Shown: positions 1 through 6,360 of the stretch, piece after piece | Layout: every line of letters starts with the position of its first letter | Numbering within the stretch: the first letter of the stretch is position 1 | DNA from: an uncultured Alphaproteobacteria bacterium | GTDB taxonomy: Bacteria > Pseudomonadota > Alphaproteobacteria > CAAHEQ01 > UBA3637 | Direction: 5' to 3' | DNA: 6,452 bases | NCBI GenBank assembly: GCA_944391545.1 | Contig: CALXTZ010000074.1 | Location: 1 to 6,452 of the forward strand | Program-made: the position numbers and the translations under genes | Notes under the pieces: generated by a model | What the model saw: only the letters and a program-made list of their open reading frames with translations | Told to the model about the DNA's origin: nothing | The model's database searches: none

Positions 1-1
1 T

Positions 2-688
2 TTATATAAACCGTTTCAAGGGTTAGGCTATATCGGTGAGTTTGTCGGTGAATTTTGGGATGTACATGACAAGAACCTGCGATTGAAAGAAGAAAACGGT
101 AAATTGCTTTATTGGGTGAACCGTGCGCAGCAGCTCAAGCAGGAAAATGATTTATTGAAAAAAGAGCTGGGTTTTGTCGTGCCGCCGTCCGGCAAAACGA
201 TAACGGCTTACATTGTCGCGGACAACGGCGGGGCTTTTGCACGCTCTGTTTTGGTTCAGGCCGGAAAAGAAGCGGGCGTTCGTAAAGGTTTTGTAGCGCT
301 TTACAATGCGGGGCTTTTGGGGCGAATTGTTTCGGTCGGACAAAATTCTGCGCGGTTACTGTTGTTGACGGATTACGCTTCGAGGGTGCCGGTAACAGTC
401 GGTGAAAAACGGTATTTAGGTATTGTCGCGGGAAATAATTCTCCGGTTTTGCAATTGACGTCTTTGCCGGAAGGTGCTGTGGTTCGTGAGGGCGATTATA
501 TTACGACTTCGGGGCACGCGGGCGTTTTCCCGATGGGGTTAGCGGTCGGAACGGTGTCGAAAGTCGGAAAAGAAAAAATTGAAGTAACGCCGTTTGTCTC
601 GCGTGAAGATGTGGACTTTGTTCGTTTGGTGGATTTCGGCGTCGGCGGTTTGTTGCCGAGTGAAGCTACGTTAGAGGAGCAGGAATGA
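2..688 (+). CDS. mreC: Rod shape-determining protein MreC, 5'-truncated by window edge
   Basis: MreC is a bitopic inner-membrane protein whose periplasmic beta domain scaffolds the elongasome and activates PBP2/RodA. The frame is open from base 2, so the N-terminal cytoplasmic tail and membrane anchor lie outside the window; 228 residues remain. Visible parts: a charged helical, probable coiled-coil stretch at fragment residues about 20-58 (heptad-like Leu/Glu/Lys, ending KQENDLLKKELGF), then the two-lobed beta domain from about residue 65. That domain contains ADNGGAF, the GLLGRIVSVG turn and the typical TSGHAGVFPMGLAVGTV-like segment near 508-555. A TTG at 83 sits inside the coiled coil and is not a start. 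The C-terminus is short (ends ATLEEQE), without a long proline-rich tail. The TGA stop overlaps the mreD start (ATGA), so the two are probably translationally coupled. Identification rests on family pattern and on the mreD-mrdA-rodA neighbours. Confidence 0.93.
   Translation, partial: LYKPFQGLGYIGEFVGEFWDVHDKNLRLKEENGKLLYWVNRAQQLKQENDLLKKELGFVVPPSGKTITAYIVADNGGAFARSVLVQAGKEAGVRKGFVALYNAGLLGRIVSVGQNSARLLLLTDYASRVPVTVGEKRYLGIVAGNNSPVLQLTSLPEGAVVREGDYITTSGHAGVFPMGLAVGTVSKVGKEKIEVTPFVSREDVDFVRLVDFGVGGLLPSEATLEEQE
674..679 (+). promoter_or_regulatory. Ribosome binding site of mreD
   Basis: GAGGAG lies five bases before the ATG at 685, inside the last codons of mreC. It is the best Shine-Dalgarno match in the window and supports 685 as the mreD start. 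Confidence 0.75.
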
Positions 689-1191
689 GACGACGGGATG
701 TGATTCCCTATTTGGCGGACGGATTGATCAGAAGCATTCCTTTTCTGACATGTTTCGGATTTCTTTTTTTGGGGCTGTTTCCGTTTCGGCTTGCTTTTTT
801 TGCGGAGTTATTCGTGCCGTTTATTTTTATTGCGCTTTTTTGTTGGCTGATTTTACGTCCGGATTTGTTGCCGCCGATGACTGTTTTTATTTTAGGGGTG
901 TTGGCTGATTTGATATATGCTAATCCGCTCGGTGTGGATACTTTAATCTTTATGCTGTTTTATGTGCTTGTTTATACACAACGTCGTTTTTTAGTCGGAC
1001 ATTCTTTTTTATTTTTGTGGGGAACATTTGCTGTGTTTATGCTGCCGCTGTCGGGGCTTTTGTGGGGGCTGGTCAGTTTATTGCGTTGGCAGCTGATGCC
1101 GATCGGTGCAGCCGTCGGACAATATTGTTTGTTGATCGGATTTTATCCGTTGATTGCCGGACTTGGCAGGCAGACGGCGTTAAAAAAGTAA
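685..1191 (+). CDS. mreD: Rod shape-determining protein MreD
   Basis: MreD is a polytopic inner-membrane protein of the elongasome that works with MreC. The 168-residue product is typical in length and very hydrophobic. By eye there are about six membrane segments (residues about 17-33, 37-57, 63-79, 86-98, 107-132 and 138-160), preceded by a basic N-terminus (MRRRD). The family-typical block after the second segment is present: a Trp-containing helix, RPDLLPP, then FILGVLADLIYANPLGVD. The start is set by the ATGA overlap with mreC and a strong GAGGAG. The 3' end is unusual: the last codons are TTA AAA AAG TAA, an A-AAA-AAG heptamer abutting the stop. If base 1181 were G instead of T, mreD would stop at 1180-1182 (TGA) with 165 residues, and mrdA would start on the overlapping GTG. 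Confidence 0.93.
   Translation: MRRRDVIPYLADGLIRSIPFLTCFGFLFLGLFPFRLAFFAELFVPFIFIALFCWLILRPDLLPPMTVFILGVLADLIYANPLGVDTLIFMLFYVLVYTQRRFLVGHSFLFLWGTFAVFMLPLSGLLWGLVSLLRWQLMPIGAAVGQYCLLIGFYPLIAGLGRQTALKK
1182..1188 (+). other. Candidate -1 slippery heptamer A-AAA-AAG at the end of mreD
   Basis: In the mreD frame the bases read A AAA AAG followed at once by the TAA stop (1189-1191). This is the same heptamer as the E. coli dnaX -1 frameshift site. A -1 shift continues as GTA ACC AGA CGA, which is the mrdA frame. A weak SD-like GGCAGG ends 11 bases upstream (1165-1170), close to the dnaX spacing. No strong stem-loop is seen at the usual 5-9 base distance; the only nearby hairpin is a 4-bp GCGC stem at 1218-1230. 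The run may simply be two lysine codons, so function is unproven. Confidence 0.3.
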
Positions 1192-1208
1192 CCAGACGAA
1201 CTTTCTTG

Positions 1209-2993
1209 ATGGGCGGTGCGCAGGTCGCGCTGGCTTCGATTTTGTTCGGTCGCATGTTTTATCTGCAAGTTGTGGAAGCTGACAAATACAAAATGTTGGC
1301 CGACAAGAACCGCATCGGATTAAAGTTGATTGCGCCGCCGCGCGGATTGATTTTAGATTGTAACGATATTCCGCTTGCCTATAATCGCAAAACGTTTCGC
1401 AGCGTGATTGTGGCAGAAGATACAAACGGGAATCTGCGTTCGACTTTGATGAATTTCGGCAAGCTGGTGCTGGTTTCGGATGAAGAGTATGAACGGATCT
1501 TGAAAGAAATTAAACAAAAACGCGCATTCATGTCCGTTCGGGTCAAGGATGATTTATCGTTTGATGAAATGGCTTCCATTCAATTAAATATTCCGGATTT
1601 ACCGGGTATCTCCATTGAAGACAGCTTGATGCGCGTTTATCCGTCCGGTGAAAAAAGCGCGCATGCGATCGGATACGTGTCTTTTATGACGGATGAAGAT
1701 TTGAAAAATCAGGAAGAACTGCAAAAAATGCCGGATGTCCGCATCGGTCGAACAGGCGTTGAAGAATTTTATGAAGACCGTTTGTATGGTCAAACCGGTT
1801 CGCGAAAAATAGAAATCAACGCGGTCGGGCGTGAAGTTCGGGAATTGGAAAAACAAGATGCCGTTCCCGGTGAAAATTTAAGATTGTTTTTGGATTCCCG
1901 CTTGCAGGAAGTCGGGTATAATGCGTTAAAAGAAGAAGCCGGATCGGCTGTTTTGATTGATATTGAAACAGGCGGCGTGAAGATGTTGGTATCGACGCCC
2001 TCGTATGATCCTAATCTGTTTAATGCTCCGTTGGATGTGAAAACATGGAAGAATTTGTCTCAAAATGAACGGCGACCGTTGATGAACAAAGCGATTGCCG
2101 GCCAGTACTCGCCGGGATCCGTGTTTAAAATTGTGGTGGCTTTGGCAGCGCTTGAAAACGGAATCATTAATGAACACACGCGTATTCAATGCGACGGTCG
2201 ACTGTTTGTGGGCGATCATCCGTTTCACTGTTGGAAAAAGACGGGGCACGGACCGTTGAATTTGGTCGAAGCATTGCAACATTCATGTGATATTTTCTTT
2301 TATCAAATTGCTTATGATACGGGTGTTGATAAGATTGTTGAAATGGCATCTCGTCTCGGGTTCGGGGATGTAACCGGCATTGATTTGGTCGGAGAAAAAG
2401 CAGGGCTTTTGCCTTCGCGGGCATGGAAAGAAGCTAAATACGGAGACGCCTGGCGACGCGGAGATACCATGAACATGGGCATCGGGCAGGGCTTTTTGCT
2501 GGCGACGCCTTTGCAGATGGCCGTGATGATGGCCAGAGTCAGCAGTAAAGGCAAAAAAATTATGCCTCGCCTGTTACAGTCGGATGTGACTGAAACGGCC
2601 GAATCGCTCAATATTTCACCGCAGCATTTGGCTTTGGTTTTGAAAGGATTACGGGCTGTTGTTAACGAGCGCGGCGGAACGGCTTATCATACCCGCATTA
2701 ATGTAAACGGCCAGCGCATGGGCGGCAAAACGGCCAGTACGCAAATTCGGCGTATCACATTGAAAGAACGGGAAGAGGGCTTAAAACAACAACATGAGCT
2801 CAAATGGAAAGACCGGGATCATGCTTTCTTCGTGGGGTATGCACCGACGGATAAGCCGAAATATGCGTTGGCTGTTGCCGTAGAACATGGCGGCGGCGGC
2901 GGATCCAAAGCGGCGCCGATTGCCGGAGAAATCATGCGAAAAGTTCTTGAATTGGAACAAATTGATAAAGAAACGCAAAAGGATGATAAATGA
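1209..2993 (+). CDS. mrdA: Penicillin-binding protein 2 (peptidoglycan DD-transpeptidase of the elongasome); start uncertain
   Basis: PBP2 is the class B transpeptidase that crosslinks the glycan made by RodA. Numbering from the first ATG (1209) gives 594 residues. There is one membrane segment near the start (about residues 4-19), then the pedestal domain with APPRGLILD at 42-50, then the transpeptidase domain. The active site shows Ser304-Val-Phe-Lys307 (SxxK, after YSPG), Ser359-Cys-Asp361 (SxN position), and the third motif as Lys507-Thr-Ala-Ser510, where KTG(T) is usual. A gapless family-like stretch follows (QIRRITLKERE, HAFFVGYAP, VEHGGGGGS). The start is unclear. The frame reads KKVTRRTFLMGG across 1182-1217, and alphaproteobacterial PBP2s as I recall them carry such an Arg-Arg stretch before the anchor, so translation probably begins near 1179. 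The codon there is GTT, not a standard start. Standard alternatives are TTG 1125 (622 residues, overlaps mreD by 67 bases), TTG 1206 and ATG 1209, none with a good Shine-Dalgarno. The conservative ATG is used here. Confidence 0.9.
   Translation: MGGAQVALASILFGRMFYLQVVEADKYKMLADKNRIGLKLIAPPRGLILDCNDIPLAYNRKTFRSVIVAEDTNGNLRSTLMNFGKLVLVSDEEYERILKEIKQKRAFMSVRVKDDLSFDEMASIQLNIPDLPGISIEDSLMRVYPSGEKSAHAIGYVSFMTDEDLKNQEELQKMPDVRIGRTGVEEFYEDRLYGQTGSRKIEINAVGREVRELEKQDAVPGENLRLFLDSRLQEVGYNALKEEAGSAVLIDIETGGVKMLVSTPSYDPNLFNAPLDVKTWKNLSQNERRPLMNKAIAGQYSPGSVFKIVVALAALENGIINEHTRIQCDGRLFVGDHPFHCWKKTGHGPLNLVEALQHSCDIFFYQIAYDTGVDKIVEMASRLGFGDVTGIDLVGEKAGLLPSRAWKEAKYGDAWRRGDTMNMGIGQGFLLATPLQMAVMMARVSSKGKKIMPRLLQSDVTETAESLNISPQHLALVLKGLRAVVNERGGTAYHTRINVNGQRMGGKTASTQIRRITLKEREEGLKQQHELKWKDRDHAFFVGYAPTDKPKYALAVAVEHGGGGGSKAAPIAGEIMRKVLELEQIDKETQKDDK
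2979..2983 (+). promoter_or_regulatory. Ribosome binding site of rodA
   Basis: AAGGA lies six bases before the ATG at 2990, within the last codons of mrdA. It favours 2990 over the internal ATG at 3035, which has no comparable signal. Confidence 0.65.
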
Positions 2994-4150
2994 GTCTTTT
3001 CTTGGATCGAAACTGTTATTTTAAAGATTTTGAAATGTCAATAAAAGACAAGCTGTTGACAATGAGCTGGTCGTTCTTTTTCCTGATTTGTTGTGTTGTC
3101 GGGATTGGCATCATGTTGTTGTACTCGGTTGCCGGCGGATCGATGGAACCGTGGGCGGCTAAACAGTTTTTCCGCTTTATGATGGGGTGTTGTGTCTTTT
3201 TCACCATTTTGTTGATTGATTTGAGGTTTTGGATGAAATATGCCTACGTCTTTTATGCGATCAGCTTGTTGTTACTGATTGCCGTAGACGTTCGCGGCGT
3301 GGTCGGTATGGGAGCTCAACGGTGGTTAGATTTGGGATTTATGCAATTGCAGCCGTCGGAACTGATGAAAATTAATTTAGTCTTGGCGCTGGCGCGGTAT
3401 TTTCACGGCAGCGGAGAAGAAGATGTCGAACGAACGACGCATCTGATTATTCCGACGGTGATGATGGCTTTGCCGGTTGGTCTGATTTTAGTCCAACCTG
3501 ATTTAGGGACGGCGTCGATGTTGGTTTTCGTGACGGTTGCCATCTTCTTTTTGGTCGGTGTTCAATGGTGGAAGTTTGCTTTAGTCGGCGCCGCCGGTTT
3601 GGCAGCTATTCCGATCGGGTGGCATTTTTTGCATGATTACCAACGGCAGCGCGTTTTAACTTTTTTGGATCCGGAAAGAGATCCTTTGGGTGCCGGATAC
3701 CATATTATGCAGTCTAAAATTACGCTGGGTTCAGGAGGGCTTTTCGGTAAAGGTTTTTTGGAAGGAACACAAAGCCATCTTAATTTCATTCCGGAAAAAC
3801 ACACCGATTTTATTTTTACGGTTTTATCCGAAGAGTTCGGGTTAATCGGGTCATCTTTTCTGTTGATTTTGTATATGGCTATAATTCTGTTGGGATTTAG
3901 AATGGCTCTGAAAAGCAGTAATTTCTTCGGTAAAATTTTAGCTTTGGGATTGATTGTTAACTTTTCGCTGTATGTTTTTATCAACACGGCAATGGTGATG
4001 GGGTTGCTGCCGGTCGTGGGCGTTCCGTTGCCGCTTGTTTCTTACGGCGGATCGGCCATGATGGTGTTGATGGCGGGTTTCGGATTTATCGAATGCGTTT
4101 ACGTGAACCAGGAAATGGTTATCGGCCGGCTGGGTTCCAGTGATGAATGA
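2990..4150 (+). CDS. mrdB: Peptidoglycan glycosyltransferase RodA (SEDS family)
   Basis: RodA (gene also called rodA) is the SEDS-family lipid II polymerase of lateral cell-wall synthesis and works with PBP2. The product has 386 residues against about 370 in E. coli and is rich in membrane helices throughout, consistent with the ten-helix SEDS fold. Family landmarks in order: GAQRWLDLGFMQLQPSELMK at residues 108-127, LVQPDLGTASML at 167-178, the long periplasmic loop from about 216 with RVLTFLDPERDPLGAGYH, then FIPEKHTDFIF, in which Asp273 matches the essential Asp262 of E. coli RodA, and finally GLLPVVGVPLPLVSYGGS at 338-355. All expected key residues are present. The start overlaps the mrdA stop as ATGA and is supported by AAGGA upstream. 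It is the last gene of the plus-strand operon, and its stop directly abuts the stop of the convergent recO. Confidence 0.96.
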   Translation: MSLFLDRNCYFKDFEMSIKDKLLTMSWSFFFLICCVVGIGIMLLYSVAGGSMEPWAAKQFFRFMMGCCVFFTILLIDLRFWMKYAYVFYAISLLLLIAVDVRGVVGMGAQRWLDLGFMQLQPSELMKINLVLALARYFHGSGEEDVERTTHLIIPTVMMALPVGLILVQPDLGTASMLVFVTVAIFFLVGVQWWKFALVGAAGLAAIPIGWHFLHDYQRQRVLTFLDPERDPLGAGYHIMQSKITLGSGGLFGKGFLEGTQSHLNFIPEKHTDFIFTVLSEEFGLIGSSFLLILYMAIILLGFRMALKSSNFFGKILALGLIVNFSLYVFINTAMVMGLLPVVGVPLPLVSYGGSAMMVLMAGFGFIECVYVNQEMVIGRLGSSDE

Positions 4151-4828
4151 TTACAGATTTTTAGAAAGTGTTTGCCGCATGCCGGGCATTTTGCGAACAT
4201 GAATGGATAAAAAGTATCCCGTTAAAGATAAACCGTTTTGAATGTCTTGCGGTGTGGCAGGGACATCTTTATACAAAAAAGCCGGTAAAGAAAGAAGTTT
4301 TTCCCGATACGGATCTCCTTTTTCACGGCTGACGGCACGTGCCGTTTTGGGTGATACATAGGCCAGATCGTTCGGGTCTCCGCCACCCGCGCATTTGGTT
4401 AAATCCATCCCGAATCCCAAAACGCTTAACAAACGCGCTTCAAACCGCACATATGCCGCCAGCCAATCTTTTTCATCCATTTGATCTAAAAAGGCCAATA
4501 ATTGATTAAAAAAATCCGGCAAAGCCTCGCGTTCGGGCAGAGATTCATCCAACAGCTGACAAAGAGTTGACAAGGCAGCCAGACGAGGGGCGTCTTCCAA
4601 GTAACGAATGCTGAATGCATTGACGGTTTCGCAGGTGTAATTGCCTAAATGCTCGGCCAATCGCGCATGCCATTTCACATGGACAAATGTACCGGGCTGA
4701 GGAATGATTTTAGAACGGATCAATCCGAGATGTCGCCCGTGGTTTTGTGTGAAAACACTTAAAATAATGCCGCTTTCTCCGTGTCGGCGGCAAGCCAGAA
4801 CAAAGCCCGTATCATTGAAATCAGGCAT
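4151..4828 (-). CDS. recO: DNA repair protein RecO
   Basis: RecO is the RecFOR-pathway mediator that binds single-stranded DNA and RecR and helps load RecA onto SSB-coated gaps. From ATG 4828 the product has 225 residues. The N-terminal OB fold (about 1-75) carries the family pattern DTGFVLACRRHGESGIIL, then HGRHLGLIRS and WHARLAEHLG. The helical C-terminal part includes RFEARLLSVLGFGMDLTKC, then DLAYVSPKTARAVSRE and a final LTGYFLSIHV. These match alphaproteobacterial RecO closely. The loop after HGRHLGLIRS (about residues 39-46) looks several residues shorter than usual. Only one cysteine (Cys146) occurs in the region that is a zinc cluster in some RecOs, so no zinc site is evident. The frame is open to 4882, but ATG 4828 overlaps the era stop by eight bases, has GGGGA about ten bases upstream and gives the expected N-terminus. 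Confidence 0.94.
   Translation of the reverse strand: MPDFNDTGFVLACRRHGESGIILSVFTQNHGRHLGLIRSKIIPQPGTFVHVKWHARLAEHLGNYTCETVNAFSIRYLEDAPRLAALSTLCQLLDESLPEREALPDFFNQLLAFLDQMDEKDWLAAYVRFEARLLSVLGFGMDLTKCAGGGDPNDLAYVSPKTARAVSREKGDPYREKLLSLPAFLYKDVPATPQDIQNGLSLTGYFLSIHVRKMPGMRQTLSKNL
4173..4192 (+). terminator. Weak possible intrinsic terminator of the mre-rodA operon, inside recO
   Basis: About 22 bases after the rodA stop, TGCC (4173-4176) can pair with GGCA (4185-4188); an alternative fold is CCG/CGG with a CATGC loop and one bulge. Four T follow at 4189-4192. The stem is short and the T run brief, and the element lies within recO coding sequence, so it may be chance. No better terminator is visible for either operon at this zero-gap convergent junction. 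Confidence 0.22.
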
Positions 4829-5723
4829 TGAAATCCAATCCCCATTCTTGGTAACGAGCCGGATCATTAACCCAATTTTCACGGACTTTTACGAATAAAA
4901 ACAGATGAACCTTTTGACCCAACAACTGCGTTAATTCATATCGGGCGGCGGCTCCGATTTTTTTCAGCATCGAGCCGTTTTTCCCGATAATAATGGCTTT
5001 TTGACCTTCTCGTTCCACATAAATGGTCTGATCGATTTTAATGTCGCCCTTGGCCGTTTGAGTCCAATTGGTGGTTTCTACCGTTAAAGAATACGGCAGT
5101 TCCTGTTGCAGGTGCATGTAAAGTTTTTCCCGCGTGACCTCTGCCGCAAACAAGCGGTTCGGCAGGTCGGATAAATGATCTTCGGGAAACATGTAAGGAC
5201 CGACCGGCATGTGAGCTGCCAGATAATCCGACAATTCTTTGACGTTTTCACCGGTTTTGGCGCTGATTAAAAAAGTCTGCGTAAAAATGGGAATGTCCTT
5301 TAATTGTTGAATGAGCGGCAACAACTTTTCTTTTTCCAAAAGGTCGATTTTGTTCAACACCAAAACAGTTTTTTGATTGTTTTTTTGCAGATTGTCAATA
5401 ATCATCGCCGTGTTGTCATCAACTCCCTTTTGGGCATCGATTAATAACAACCGAACGTCCGCATCATTTGATTCGGTCCACGCCGTTGCAACCATTGCAC
5501 GGTCTAACCGGCGCTTGGGTTTAAAGATGCCCGGTACATCTACCAAAATAATTTGACTTGTTCCGATCATGACAATGCCGCGCACGCGAGATCGTGTTGT
5601 TTGAACTTTGGGAGACACGATTGAAACTTTGGCGCCGACCAGTAAATTGACTAAAGTCGATTTGCCGGCGTTAGGTGCGCCTAAAACCGCGACAAAACCG
5701 CATCTTGTTTCAGGTTGCGTCAT
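4821..5723 (-). CDS. era: GTPase Era, 30S ribosome assembly factor
   Basis: Era is an essential GTPase that binds the 3' end of 16S rRNA and acts in 30S subunit maturation. The product has 300 residues, the family norm. GTPase motifs in order: G1 GAPNAGKST at 15-23, G2 region QTTRSRVRGI at 41-50, G3 as Asp62-Val-Pro-Gly65 (usually DTPG), G4 NKID at 124-127 and G5 SAKTG at 154-158. The C-terminal KH domain has the expected YVEREGQKAIIIGKNG, with its GxxG loop at 247-250, followed by KKIG and a final NWVNDP segment. GAPNAGKST in place of the E. coli GRPNVGKST is what I expect in Alphaproteobacteria. The ATG at 5723 overlaps the rnc end by 14 bases and has AAAGGAA upstream. The stop overlaps the recO start by eight bases. 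Placement after rnc is common, pairing two RNA-maturation functions. Confidence 0.97.
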   Translation of the reverse strand: MTQPETRCGFVAVLGAPNAGKSTLVNLLVGAKVSIVSPKVQTTRSRVRGIVMIGTSQIILVDVPGIFKPKRRLDRAMVATAWTESNDADVRLLLIDAQKGVDDNTAMIIDNLQKNNQKTVLVLNKIDLLEKEKLLPLIQQLKDIPIFTQTFLISAKTGENVKELSDYLAAHMPVGPYMFPEDHLSDLPNRLFAAEVTREKLYMHLQQELPYSLTVETTNWTQTAKGDIKIDQTIYVEREGQKAIIIGKNGSMLKKIGAAARYELTQLLGQKVHLFLFVKVRENWVNDPARYQEWGLDFNA

Positions 5724-6360
5724 GATTGTTTTCCTTTAAAAATTGTTCGGCCGCCGCCTGTTCCGCCAACCTTTTGGAAGTGCCAGATCCGATAACGCCG
5801 TCATAGCCCGTCATTTTGACTTCGACTTTAAAATGCGGTGCATGATCCGGCCCCGTACGTTCAATCAGCGTATAAGTCGGTAACCCTAATTTGTGGCGGT
5901 GGCCCCATTCCTGCAAAGCCGTTTTTGCATCAACGGGCGGTTGAATTTTTTGGCTGATTAAGTCAGCATATAACGGCGTGATGAAATTTTGAGCCGCTTT
6001 CAGTCCGCCGTCCAAATAAACGGCACCCATTAATGCTTCCAAAACATCGGCCAAGATAGATTGATTTCGCCGCAATTCCGGTTCGTTGGTTTTCAAATCG
6101 TCGGGAAGCGTTAAAATATTGGCTAACATGGCCAAAGTTTCTTCACGGACCAAAGCCGTAAATCGTTTTGCCAAATCGCCTTCCGCTTCTTGAGGATGCT
6201 TTTTGTAAAGCAGGTCGGCAATAACCAAACCTAAAACACGATCGCCTAAAAATTCCAGCCGTTCATAAGCGGCTGCTTTGCTGCCGTGCGCCAACGTCAA
6301 AGCTTGCGTCAAAAGGGTTTTATTTTGAAAAGTATACCCGATTTTTTCTTCCAATGTCAT
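5710..6360 (-). CDS. rnc: Ribonuclease III
   Basis: RNase III cleaves double-stranded RNA, including the pre-rRNA stems that release 16S and 23S precursors. From ATG 6360 the product has 216 residues. The endonuclease domain carries the signature ERLEFLGDRVL at 33-43, with metal-binding Glu36 and Asp40, and SILADVLEALMG with Asp105 and Glu108, equivalent to Asp114 and Glu117 in E. coli. The dsRNA-binding domain runs from about 144 (DAKTALQEW) to 211, with the helical GTSKRLAEQAAAEQFL end. The frame stays open upstream to a TTG at 6414, but that adds 18 non-family residues and overlaps lepB by 58 bases. ATG 6360 gives a 4-base ATGA overlap with the lepB stop and the usual LEEKIGYTFQN N-terminus. 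A weak GGGA lies about nine bases upstream. Confidence 0.96.
   Translation of the reverse strand: MTLEEKIGYTFQNKTLLTQALTLAHGSKAAAYERLEFLGDRVLGLVIADLLYKKHPQEAEGDLAKRFTALVREETLAMLANILTLPDDLKTNEPELRRNQSILADVLEALMGAVYLDGGLKAAQNFITPLYADLISQKIQPPVDAKTALQEWGHRHKLGLPTYTLIERTGPDHAPHFKVEVKMTGYDGVIGSGTSKRLAEQAAAEQFLKENNHDAT
5731..5737 (-). promoter_or_regulatory. Ribosome binding site of era
   Basis: On the minus strand AAAGGAA lies seven bases before the ATG at 5723, within the 3' end of rnc. It supports the MTQPETRCGF start. Confidence 0.7.

Noticed and set aside
1017..1208. Upstream extension of the PBP2 frame to 1017, or to TTG 1125
   Set aside because: Most of it lies inside mreD in another frame and encodes non-family residues; only the last few codons before 1209 resemble PBP2. 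TTG 1125 remains a formal alternative but has no clear Shine-Dalgarno.
1218..1230. GCGC hairpin as a frameshift stimulator
   Set aside because: The stem is only 4 bp and starts about 30 bases after the heptamer, much farther than functional stimulators.
1926..2282. Open minus-strand frame of 118 codons within mrdA
   Set aside because: It lies antisense to the PBP2 catalytic region with no family features, so it is a coding shadow.
2890..2906. GGC tandem run as a repeat element
   Set aside because: It encodes the Gly-rich HGGGGGS segment normal in alphaproteobacterial PBP2 and is not a separate repeat.
3637..3987. Open minus-strand frame of 116 codons within rodA
   Set aside because: It lies wholly antisense to a well-conserved SEDS gene and has no recognisable domain or ribosome site.
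4829..4882. Longer recO start at 4882
   Set aside because: It overlaps the conserved end of era by about 60 bases and adds non-family residues; ATG 4828 fits the RecO N-terminus.
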